Shown in pieces: positions 22,414 to 35,085 of a stretch of DNA of 64,000 bases. How positions within the stretch are numbered: position 1 is the first letter of the stretch; every line of letters begins with the position of its first letter. Under the pieces are notes generated by a model. It was not told the origin of the DNA. It searched no databases and was given only the letters and a program-made list of their open reading frames with translations. The stretch comes from Chytridium lagenaria (Eukaryota; Chytridiomycota; Chytridiomycetes; Chytridiales; Chytridiaceae). The DNA is taken from positions 372,001-436,000 of the forward strand of contig JAHLKC010000012.1 of NCBI GenBank assembly GCA_025449115.1, written 5' to 3'. Made by a program: the position numbers and the translations under genes.

Positions 22414-22562
22414 GTTGGGGTAAGGCTCCCTGGCTCCCGGACTTCTTATGGATTTCCGTCAGGGGTTTCAAAGCCTACAACGGAAATTTGTGGGGGTAAG
22501 GTTCCCTGTTTCCCTGGACTTCTTATGGATTTCCGTTAGGGGTTTCAAAATCTACCATGGTG
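22414..22562 (+). repeat. Two-copy tandem repeat, unit about 77 bp
   Basis: Two adjacent, slightly diverged copies start near 22414 and 22490. Both contain GGGGTAAGG, then ACTTCTTATGGATTTCCGT and GGGGTTTCAAA. They begin about ten bases after the tRNA-like segment and may form the body of the same repeated element. Purpose unknown. Confidence 0.7.
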
Positions 22563-23290
22563 CAGCTCGACCCAAATCACGACGTAATGTCAGCTAACTA
22601 CAGGCGTGCAGAGGCATGTCCTGATGATGGTGTTGTAGCGCCACTATGCATCATCAGATTTTTTTAATCCTTTTTTGCATCATCAGGGTTTTCTTTTTTT
22701 TGGTGAATGAAGTACTCGGAAAGTACTCGGGAAGGTCAAGCCAAAATCCATCATCATAAAGGGGGTGGGAATTCCGGTTTAATTTGGTTGGCAAAGAAAG
22801 GGATACCGCGTTTAAGAAAACCTATTTTTTCATCAAAAGCCATCAGATTTTCTCGTTTTATAGAACTACGGATAGATATTCAATTCATCAATTTTTATAC
22901 AAAAAAGGCTGGATCACTCCAACTGCTAGAGACCGAAAAGCATAGACTCCACTCTGGTCAATGTGCCCATTATCCATAACGGCAGGAAACGCGTTTGGCA
23001 TGAATGAAGCTCCGTAATGCTGAAGGCAAGTTTTCACTTATGCAGTTTGGCCTCGTTTGCAGCATATGCAATAGCATTTGAATTGGCCTCGGACAATATC
23101 CAGCTTTCCGTCAAACTGCGAAAAAAATCCCCGACACGGATTTTCCCGTGCACTCGCTGAGACTGTACAAAAAATTCACGCATCAACGACTTTGGCTTCA
23201 AAGATGTAGATCATAGTAATGATAAGATCAATTTTAATAATGATAAAATATAAACGGTTTCTTTCTACAACCCTACAGCTAGCTACCTGT
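22563..23290. other. Intergenic region with T-rich short repeats
   Basis: Contains two copies of TGCATCATCAG, each followed by a T-run (22644-22695), and an imperfect tandem AGTACTCGGAA/AGTACTCGGGA near 22710. These may be the tail of the tRNA-like repeat element. No gene recognised. Confidence 0.4.
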
Positions 23291-26200
23291 GAGATTTTCA
23301 CTCAGGGATAGAACTCATAGACGGAGCCGACACCATGCTAATTCGCGATGGTGTCCCCAACGGCGTCGATTCCGCCGAAGACTCTGGCGACAAGTCCTCT
23401 CCAGATCCAACTCCTTCAAATCCTCACTAGATCCCTCAATATCCAACAACGACCTCCTCTTCTTCAACCGTCTATCCTTCCTTTTCCGGCTCTTACTCTT
23501 CCCAGTAACAACCTCAATAGGGACCTCCACCGTGTTCGCTACGGTCGCCTCTGCAACAGCCTGTGCGGCCGCGGACGAGATGGCGTTGGCGGCTGCAACA
23601 GCCGCAGAAGAGACTTGTGCTGCAATATGCATCCCCTCCGTTGCGGCTTCAAGTGCTTTTTGCGCCTCCAAAATAGCCTCCATCGGCTCATTAGGTGCAT
23701 TGACGGGACCGGGTTCACCCTCCTCTGTGGCAGAGATGGTCCCATCGGATTCCGCACCAGGTTGGAGGTATCCGAATTGCGTCGATGGTTCGGGCTCTGC
23801 TGCAGAGTACGAAATGGTATCTTGATACTCCATCACAGCTTGATGCATCGACGCTGTGGCCACCTCGAAGGCGTGCTGTGCCTCCATGACGGTGTGGATT
23901 GTGGGTTGAATGGTCCACCCTCCACCAGTATAAGGCCCTGACTGTGAAGGTGAGGCAGGAATGACTGGCGCAGAGGCATAATGATTGATCCCATCTTCAT
24001 CGGGCGGAGCAGCAAATTCAACCTCGAGCGGGGCGTAAGGCTCCAGGATCTCATCGTTGCCATAATACAGGTCATCGTCCAGAACATTATCATCATAATC
24101 ATTGTTAGGTGATTCAGAATAGTGCTTGTCGTCAACGAGGTGAGGAAGAATATCGTTGCGATTTCGAGAAAGAGGAATCGCCATGCCTCCTTCATCCGAA
24201 ACCTCAACCTCATATTTGCCCTCACTATTGCTAGTCTCAACTTTCCCGTTAACTTTGTTCTTAAAGGCCAATTGAGCAAGCTTATCAAAGAGTTTGTCTG
24301 GCGGTGTCAGGGTTCCCAAAGCACGACGCATTTGAACGGTCAAATAAGAAAGACCAATCTAAAGGGAAATTAATGATACAGACAATCAAAGCACTTCAAA
24401 CCTGGTAACTCGCATTCATCCATCCAAATCCTTCCCTAACCACAAACTGGAAATCCGTCCCCACATTCCCTACTCAACATCCAACCGATGCGTCATCCCA
24501 ACCTACATCAAACTTCTCCGGCACAACGCCATTAAAATCCGCAAAAGCTTTAATGATAGTGAACAACCACCGATACGCAAGACGACTCGCGATGTCTAAA
24601 CGTCCGTACCTCATCAAACCCTCCCAAACCAGCATCTGGTGCGGCGCCCAACCATACGGATAATCCCATTGCTTTGAGGGTCGGTCTTTGCTAAGTGGAC
24701 CACGAGATTGTAATGTGCCTGACACTAATCCTCCAGTAACCTCAAACAAAGGGAGCGCCTTTGAAATGAGCTTAGAAGCTTGCTCCTCAGATGCAACGCC
24801 ACACCACAGCGACCAAAGTGTGGTGACGCTTTGGAAGTTCTCGCGTTTTTCTCTAGCGCAATCGTAATCATAGAACATGGAGTCTTCATCGGACCACAGG
24901 AACTTGTTGATCAAGCCTTTGCATCGCTTGGCGAGCGACGCAAACAGAGAAGAAGGGAGAATGACGGTGAATGTAGACGGTGTATGGGCTTGAGGAGGTA
25001 GGAAGGACGGAATAGAAAATGACGGTGGGGGCGGGCTTAACACGGTTCCCCGGTCTCAGGATGGACACTCAAATTATACACCCAGGAACGATACTCGGCA
25101 TCTGTATCAGGGTCGTACACCATGATACCTCTTGCCCATAAGCATCCCAACCGCCATGATTGCCAATGCACCCTTCAGTACCCCGTTCGAAAAGAAGAGA
25201 CAACCACGACTTAAAAGAGTTCAAGTAGATATCGTTGGGACCACGGCGAACTCTAAATTTCAGACTAAAACCGATTAGAAATCAGCATGGCAATTTAATT
25301 CACCTTCCACCAAACTCCTCATCGATAATTGCTTGAAGATCCTGCTCGTACTTATATACGAGGCAATTCAAATCTATTGTGGCAAGGTTTGCGCAAACAC
25401 CATCAAATCGGTACGTTGTGTCGTGACCACTTTCTCGGACTAAAAACATATTACATAGACGGCAAATAAAAGATGAGTACGAGAAAGCATCGAGGAAAAT
25501 AAAAGAAAGTTGGAGAATGCATAAAATTGAGCCTCACCAGCGCCATCATGCAAAAAGTACTCATCCAACTCCGGTTCCCTGATCTCCCCGCTCGAATATT
25601 TAATCTCATACTCCTTCACCGGAATCCCCAATTTCTTTGCATACTTTTCCAAAATATGCTCAAAATGCCCTGGCTCCGTTTCAGGTGGAATCCCCACACA
25701 ATCCGGTCGATACTTTGAAAGTCCTACTAGCGGATCCAGTCGCTCGGGTGACAACCACACGCTTAAAAGTTCCTTAACAGCAGCCCTTGTACTTCTCGCG
25801 AGCCAGACCTTCAAATCAGTAGGGTTCAACGGAAGCCTTGCAGCTCGAGCTGTTGATGCAGAGTTTTGATGATCCATCGGAGAACGGTATAGGAGGTGGG
25901 AGCATGAGTGCTCGATGTACCTTCCGAATCATATCACTAAAAAGGGTGGCTGCGATCGTGTCAGATAGTAACTGCGGTTCGCATTTAGGATTTTTCCATA
26001 ATGCTCGATCTCGTAAGCAAAGTTATCAACCATGCCATGAGCAAGACTGATTCGGTCATCAACGATGAGGCCAAGAGTCTCAAGTAACTGTCCCAACCAT
26101 ACATCTCGTTGAATCGCCCCCCAGGAACGACAAATGGAGCGCCTCTGACCAACTCTCGACCCGTTTTAGGATCAGGAAAGCGCCGAAGAGCTAAAGCTAG

Positions 26201-27452
26201 AATGCCTGGGAACTTATGAAGAGACTTGACATACTGCGGAGTAATGATCTCGGGTAGACGAATAACGTTCAAATTGAATTTCTTATTATCTTCGGCCACT
26301 TTGCAGTAATACTCGTAGGCAAATTCATCATTAAACGGCACGTAGATGCGGTTTTCTCCGACCATCTTTATATCCGTCAAAATCGCTGCAAGACCTGGAT
26401 AGGAAATGAATCAAAGGGTCTTTTTTTTAGCATACCGTCAGCGTCAATTCTGCGACTTAACCCCTCCCAGAAGTGATACTTGATGACTCGATTTAGTCTA
26501 TCCACCGGATTCTCATTCAACCGCTTTTCATCTAGCACAATCACTTTACGACAATGATCGGTGGCCAAAGCAAGCTCCTGGAGAAGATTCGAAATTATGT
26601 AGTGTCCTCTTAATTCAAATTTGTTGTAGCCTCCGCTATTCGCGGTCCCGATAGTGAAAGCCTTGGGTCCCAAATCCTCAATTGTTATTTGTGAATCATT
26701 ATTGGTGTCCTCTTGCTCAAGAATCCGGCCTAGGTAGGGATGAGACATGTACCAAATTTAAAATGGCTTTACGTTTGGTCTCCGATACATCGATGAGGAA
26801 CCTCCTGTTCGTATTGAAATCATCGTGAGATGTGCGGCGACGCCTTTCAAACTGATTCTTCGATGCCATGCCTTCCGCAATATTGCTGCTTAAGTTTAAT
26901 CCTGCAAGTCCCTTGTCCGGGTATAAGAAACATGTTGAGTGTTGGAAGTGCTTACGGTGGATGTTGTTCGCCTATGAGGTCCAAAGGGACAGCTGCCGGA
27001 GGGGCTACTGCCATGTTTTCCAAAAGCTTTGGAATCGATTCTACGCCATGCGCGTGTCGATGGTCCGAGTCATGGTACTTCAGGTCATCTTCATACTCGA
27101 AAGTGAGGCGTCTCGCTCGAGCAGCACTTGAATTGTCAAGCCAGTTGAGACGACGGGCGTTTGGAGGGAGTGGAGGAATGCCATTTGCAGAGGTTTTCTC
27201 TTTTTCAGTTAAGACACCATCGCCATTAGGGGTTTCCTTGTTGGGGGAAGGCTGATGCTGGCCTGAGTCGGCCCTTGGAGTTGAAGGATGTTGTTGATGC
27301 TGAGGTGCCGCATGCCTCTCTAATTTGGACACCTCCGTTGTGCCTGAGATGGTGGAAGCTTGACTATGTGTTGATGCCTCAGCATTCTTTCTTTGATTCG
27401 TCATTGCAGCCGTGGTGGCAGACGGCATGGGTTGATTGAACCCCGACCTCAA
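23291..27452 (-). CDS. NTH1: Neutral trehalase (GH37) with long C-terminal extension
   Basis: Cytosolic enzyme that splits trehalose into two glucose. The N-terminal region is disordered and contains [20 protein letters not shown], a protein kinase A-type site (R-R-x-S) as in fungal neutral trehalases. It is followed by the calcium-binding [17 protein letters not shown], unique to the neutral class. The catalytic domain shows [14 protein letters not shown] (signature 1), LDEYFLHD, and [16 protein letters not shown] (signature 2). It ends normally with [30 protein letters not shown]. Instead of stopping there, the frame runs on for about 320 residues: acidic, then two similar alanine-rich helices ([16 protein letters not shown] and [16 protein letters not shown]), then a basic [15 protein letters not shown] patch. 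Frame breaks occur near 24487 (an extra G and a missing C around VEYGNVGTDF) and near 23400, where another frame gives a serine-rich end, [12 protein letters not shown]. Many introns. Start at 27452 or 27404. Confidence 0.9.
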
Positions 27453-28008
27453 ATTTGTGGGTGAGTTGGATGTGTTGTGGGTGGGTGGATAGGGCGAGCA
27501 CGAAAAGTAAAAATGTTCTTATTCCCAAGACTGACAACGGCGATGGGGCGTTTCTCTAGAGAACGAAACTCCACGTAACAATTGTTTTGATGTTGCGGCT
27601 GCTGAAGCTAAGAACACGTTCGTGCAGGAAGATTCCGTTCACCCTTCTCCAAAAGATCGTGAATTTTTCCTTATCGATAATGACCTCACGCTTTTCGTTG
27701 CTCAAGCCAAATAAAGGCTTGCGAATAACGAATTGATGTATATGAACGGAGCTGGTGATACGCCAGGTTTGCTTTGACTTTTAAATGGCCAATTTTGTTG
27801 TATAGACAGACATAAAAGTATCACTTTTGACTTCACGACCAGCTAGAGTTTTTTTACTGCAAACATCATGATGGAATACCCCGCACACAATTATAGGTGC
27901 TAAGTATTGCTTTCTCGCGCAGATATCATTGACGTCAAAACACAGACGTTTAAGAACCTTCCGCACTAGCTTTTTTTGGTGAGCCTTTTTGCAACCGAAA
28001 TTCAAGTG
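27453..28008. other. Divergent promoter region trehalase / LAMTOR3
   Basis: About 550 bases between divergent starts. The plus strand at about 27555-27718 holds an open stretch ending FFLIDNDLTLFVAQAK and a stop, which looks more coding-like than its surroundings, but I find no start or family. The rest shows nothing recognisable. Confidence 0.35.
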
Positions 28009-28629
28009 ATGCAGGCTCAGTTTGAAAAACTGCTTGGAAGGTAAACCGCAAGTCAAGTGAATGGCATTCCCTTTGGTCACTCTGACCAGAAAATTATTAT
28101 CATTGCATGCAGCACCGATGGACTGGAGGCCGCATTGGTGACAGATATTGACGGAGTGACCCTCATCAAAGGTTGGGTCAATTATGATGGAGTAGTAGTC
28201 CACTGACAATAATGCATCGCTCAATCAGCTCAGAGCCCCGATCTTCCACCAAAGGTTCTTGATGCCGCTCTTTCCGCCACTTTTTCCGTCGCCAAAGATC
28301 AGGTTCGTGCAATTAATTGCATCAAGACATCAAAACAAAAGCTGATGAATGCGGAAGGCAGGAAAGATTGGTCTTGGGCCAACGCAAATGATTTTGAGTA
28401 TCTTTGACGAGTACCAGATCGTGCAGTTCAATTACGAGCCACTTATCCTCTCTCTCATAGCCCCGTCGTCGTCCAATTCTGGTAACCTTGATTTATTACA
28501 TCGTTGTCAAATGCCCTAACTGGAATTATAGGGTTGCTTCTAGATATTGGTACCCAGCTTAAGCCGCAGGTGCAAGCGCTTGCAAGTGTAGTCTCGCGGA
28601 CTTCAAATGAAATAGGCGTCACTATGTAA
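28009..28629 (+). CDS. LAMTOR3: LAMTOR3 (MP1), roadblock subunit of the Ragulator complex
   Basis: Small roadblock/LC7-fold protein of about 118 residues. In other eukaryotes it helps form the lysosomal Ragulator scaffold that anchors Rag GTPases for TORC1 activation. I assembled five exons by GT-AG joins: 28009-28040, 28113-28171, 28229-28302, 28359-28481 and 28532-28629. They give MQAQFEKLLGSTDGLEAALV, TDIDGVTLIKAQSPDL, LSATFSVAKDQAGKIGLG, MILSIFDEYQIVQFNYEPLI, LSLIAPSSSNSGLLLDIGTQ and a stop after EIGVTM. The pattern (TD-DGV, SVAKDQA-K-GLG, YQ-VQFN--PL, SSSN-GLL) follows animal LAMTOR3 along its whole length with no frame break. The exons are too short for a simple open-frame search, and a minus-strand shadow frame covers the same DNA. 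Confidence 0.85.
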
Positions 28630-28837
28630 TATACCCAACTCCTTGCAAAAGATACCTTTAAGAATTATCATAATCGCTGAATGGCTGGATGGGTTATTCT
28701 GAAATCAAATCCACATTGTATGGACTGTATCAAAAGAACTGCTCGTGCCTCCAGAACGGATTTAATGGGGTTGAGAGCATGTCACTGTTATGGGCCTTCA
28801 GCAAATTTATCATTTTCTGCTTGAAGTCACATAAAAC

Positions 28838-29396
28838 ATGGTTGCTCGGACAAAGGCATCTCAAGGACATTCCCTGGTCTTCTGTAACGATTGCGGTGCT
28901 CTTCAGGACACTCCTACAGGAACAGAGACCAAGGTCATTTGCAGAATATGCAGAACATCCGTCAGCGCAAAAGGTGGGATTGAGGTTGGTGAACATTGAT
29001 CTGACTTGTAGTGAAGAGTTCGACACCATGGAGGTTGTCACATTCAGTAAGCCGGATGCCTTTACAGCTCGGCCATCAAAGAAACAGGAGAAGGCGAAAG
29101 GAGGAGCTGAGCACTTGAGGGATGGAGCAACGGTGAGGAACTAGTGGAAGCAACAGAAGCTCATGCTCTTTTTTTTTACAAATGAAAATGTCAGATCAAG
29201 GAAAAGTGTCCCAAATGCGAGGCTCCGGAGATGGTTTTCCACACTGCCCAGCTGCGATCTGCAGATGAAGGACAAACAGTGTTTTACAGTTGCGTCAAGT
29301 GCGGGTGAGTTTGTGCTCCTTTCATATAAATCGTTTCTTGTAGCAACTGCAACTAAAACTTTAACGATCAGATTCAAGTTTAGCGTCAACAGCTAA
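28838..29396 (+). CDS. RPA12: RNA polymerase I subunit RPA12
   Basis: Zinc-ribbon subunit of RNA polymerase I, needed for RNA cleavage and termination. Four exons: 28838-28973, 29017-29132, 29195-29304 and 29372-29396. The N-terminal ribbon is FCNDCGALQD..VICRICRTS (two Cys pairs). The linker EFDTMEVVTFSKPDAF is typical of the family. The C-terminal TFIIS-like ribbon is KEKCPKCEAPEMVFHTAQLR, SADEGQTVFYSCVKCGFKFS, with the acidic loop (ADEG) that reaches the active site; TFIIS-type proteins usually have DE here. The family tyrosine after the last CG is Phe. The 3' splice site of intron 1 that keeps the frame is the AG at 29015-29016. All joins are clean; about 119 residues, as expected. It starts about 210 bases after LAMTOR3. 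Confidence 0.9.
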
Positions 29397-29767
29397 ATGG
29401 TATCGCCCGTCTTCATCACCGCAATCTTGCAACCAACAGTAGCAGCAACACATCAGCATCATCCATTTCAATCATCAGCCTTTCCGTCGACAACTCTTAA
29501 ATTTCAATTTTTGAGATTGACAAGTCGAACAATAATTGTCATGGCCACCCTTGCGGTGGGGTCGACGATGACCCCGTCAAGGGAGCAACAACAAATAAAA
29601 AAGCATAAAAAGAGTATCGTCGTTAAGGCTACAGGTGTGGCATCCCTTATTTTTTTATCGTCTTTTGACGGCGTTATTTTCTGGAAAGTTAAATAACCTG
29701 GCATATTGTCCATCTGTAAACAGCATCACCGAGGAGCAAGATTCTTAAGCTTCCCGAGATCACAAAG
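29397..29767. other. Intergenic region RPA12-CFAP100
   Basis: About 370 bases. A 99-codon open frame follows the RPA12 stop directly, but its composition (many T, P, H and S, no motif) does not suggest a gene. Probably the RPA12 3' region and CFAP100 promoter. Confidence 0.4.
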
Positions 29768-32026
<2,259 letters not shown>

Positions 32027-32304
32027 ATTTTACTTTTGTTTGGAGCCAATTTATGTGTATAGTAAATATGGATTAATAAATGCATTCAATCGAATCGTTT
32101 GACTGCGCTTTCACTGATTACTCGAAGTTTGGTCAAATCTCATTTATTAGTTTTACTGCAATACAGCCATCACGTCCTTTTGGAAATACTCGTATTTTGT
32201 ATTTAAATGTCAAAAAGCTAACAATGGAGAAATATAATACTATATTTTTAATTCACAGTTTGTAATCGTGAGATTAACCAGGTAGATACCGCTGGATGGC
32301 TGAT

Positions 32305-33785
32305 TTAAATCTTTGGCTTTGACTCATCCTTCGAAAAAGAAAACGACCCCTCCGCCCACGCCTTGATAATTGTGTGAGCAATCGCATAAGAAGGCGGAAG
32401 CAGCAAAGGTGCATCCGGTGCAGGTCCCTCTGTGACCTTCAAGGCCTCTAAAACTTCCTGCCGAGTATACCACTGTGCGTGCTCCAACTCTTTATCAGTA
32501 TAACTGATTTCCTCAGATATCGCCTCGCCAAAAAGACCAACCATGAGTTGGCGGGGAAGGGCCAGGGTTGACTGGAGTGGTAGGAAACACGACCAACGCG
32601 AACAGCGCTTTCCTCGAATGCCTCACGTCTTGCACCTTCCTCAAGGGATTCACCAGACTCGAGGAAGCCAGCTAAACAGGAGTATCGCTTTTTAGGCCAG
32701 GTCTTTTGTCGGCCAAGAAGACATCTCTCGCCGTCTTTGCTGATAATACACATGATAACAACTGGAATAGTTTAACACACATTACTACTTCATAAATATG
32801 TTTACCTGGATCAGTTCGAGGGTAAGAAAAGTTTTGAACCCCTTTTTGTGCCAGACAATCCGTTGTTGGGCATTTCCGTTTGTATCCAGCCTATTACAGT
32901 ATAAGCATAGTTTACTCCCTTTATATTGATAAACTTGCCTCAGCTGAAATAGTCTTCGACCCGCAAGCCGGACAAAACTGATTCCTGGCATTCCAGTCAA
33001 CTATCGCACGCGCCTGAGCAGCGATGGCCGCATGCTTAGGGGGGAGGTCGAATGCTGCTGGCCGAAATTCCTTGAATTCACCACCCAACTTGGTAACGGC
33101 TTTAAAATGTTAAAGGATAATACCCAAAGTCCATTACCCTCTAAAACGGATGATTGCGACGTTGCGTCAAAGGCCCAATGATACGTCTTTTCAGGGTCCA
33201 CACCGAGAAATCTACGTGACTATTGTCAACATGATATCCTAATAAACTTCATATCAACAACGCTTACACAAGGGTATGCCCATCCTTGTTCTGCGACAGC
33301 GATGCCTCAACATCCGAATGCGTTAAGAATAGAATTTTGTTGTCCTTCATGGGAACGTTCAGCCTTTTCAGTGGGATAAACTTTGATCCAGGTAAAGTTC
33401 CCTGCAGAAACGACTCATTGCTCCTCAACTCTGAGCTTCGGTTCAATGGGCTCCCGCAAAGAAGTTTAGAATCGGGATCGGTGAATGCCGGAAACGTAAC
33501 CGCATCATTCTCCTTCCACCCAAGCTCTTTCGCCGCTTCCGTATTGCTCCAAGACAACGCCAAATCAATGGGAGACTTTGCATCCTTCGTTAGAGCTTTC
33601 GGATCGGCTTTGAAGTTTAATAGCAACTTGATCCCATCAGAGTACCCATATCGTGCAGCCATGTGAAGCGGGGTCCATGATCGATCGTTTGTCTGGAGCG
33701 CGAGGGTTGGCTTGGATTCAAGGAGGGTTTTGAGCTTGGGAAGGTCCCGAGCTACGATGGACTCGAATACGGCTTCAAGTGACAT
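32305..33785 (-). CDS. NUDT12: NUDT12/NPY1-type NAD(H) pyrophosphatase with ankyrin N-terminus
   Basis: Hydrolase that cleaves NADH or NAD-capped RNA to NMN and AMP. The N-terminal ankyrin repeat (NDRSWTPLHMAARYGYSDGI) is the arrangement of animal NUDT12. A zinc ribbon follows in two exons (NQFCPACGSKTIS and YKRKCPTTDC). The Nudix box reads GFLESGESLEEGARREAFEE then SAV; the Gly usual after EEx is Ala here. The family marker PWPFPAN is present and should continue as LMVGLFGEA; a missing C near 32557 breaks the frame, after which ISEEISYTDKELEHAQW and PPSYAIAHTIIKAW complete the protein. The C-terminus SKPKI is not a canonical peroxisomal signal. Start chosen at 33785 (MSLEAVFESIV); upstream Mets in frame at about 33818 and 33875 give RRTT-rich leaders that could be organellar. 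Confidence 0.88.
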
Positions 33786-33875
33786 GGTCCTTGTCGTCGT
33801 TCGAAAAAATCTGGACATTTCGATCGTGCTGACAAAGGTGTGATTTATTACGCCGGAATGGTAAAGGACTGTCAA

Positions 33876-35085
33876 GATGAGGAATTAGCTCGAAAAACAG
33901 TTGAAGTGTTGAGTTTTTATTATGTCTGGAAATCTGCGATGGCATTACTTTGTGCATGTCAAAGTGAGAGAGACGGCATATCTGCAGTGTTGGGTAAATT
34001 GCAGCAAGAATTGAATTGAATTTTGCAAAGGATCATGAGCTCGCTGAAAGAATACGCGCAGGGCCGCTTCTCAAATTGCAATCTTATCCCACCGACGGAA
34101 GTTTTATAAGTATTTTTTGCGGATTATGACCCTAGTCATATGTGGAGTCCTGCGACGAGTTATGTGTAGAAAGAGGTGTGAAATGTACAAGATCGCCCAT
34201 GGCAATTATGTGACAGCCTGTCTATTCATCGGCTTCTTGTAAGGTCATATTGATTTCAATACATGGCGATTGGGCTTCCGCATGCAATGTATAGTGGGAG
34301 CAAAAAAGAGGCCTCTTCGACGACATTTCAATTAATTGTTCGCCTGTCAACAAAAGCCAGATGTATAGAGCAAAGCAGCTATGCTATCAAAAATCCGTCC
34401 ATGTCTCAACGTCATATGTTTGAATCAGGGAAACGCAATCGGTGTAGAGTAAAAGGTGAGACCGTAGGCAGCATAAAATTATAGTGCCTATAAATTGGAC
34501 GGGAGGAAAGTCAGGAGACCGCGAACGGTATAGCAGTATTGTTTGGAATTCTGTACGATTCGAATCCTCTTTAACAACAGAATTCTTTTAACGTCTGTAA
34601 CATGCAGCAGCCAAATGAGTTATAATTCCACATGATGTGCGCGAGGAAAATGGATTTAACCATCATCAAAAAAAGAAACGGGTTTAAAAGCACTGTTTGA
34701 TGGAATGACACTATAATAAGGCAGCATGGACGTGTTATGTTTCTCGAGCATGCCATGCCGTAAGGTATGAAAAGGTTTTCGGTGGTTCCATAAAGCTGCT
34801 GGATATACATAATGCGCAGAATGCTTGCTTATGTGATGAGACCAGTCGCTGTTTCGTACGTTTGTCTCATGACCAAACCGGAAAAAACAATGTGCGAGCG
34901 AAGGCTCCCTTAAGCTGTAAACATGTAAACATAGGTGCTGTAAACTCTGTAAACACTTTGCATCCACTCTGGGTTGTCATCAAACAAATCCGTGGAATTC
35001 GGACAAACTCTGTTGCACTCATGCTGGGAGGAAGTGCCCAGAATACAATTCTCGACCCATCAGCAGCCACGTAGAGGACAGCAAG
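33876..35085. other. Intergenic region NUDT12-GCP3
   Basis: About 1.2 kb between divergent genes. No coding signal that I trust. Short frames at 34263-34484 (+) and 34867-35070 (-) lack motifs. The promoters of both flanking genes must lie here. Confidence 0.4.

Noticed and set aside
27781..28224. 147-codon minus-strand frame with several cysteines
   Set aside because: It is antisense to the first exons of LAMTOR3, whose spliced product matches a known family end to end; the minus frame matches nothing.
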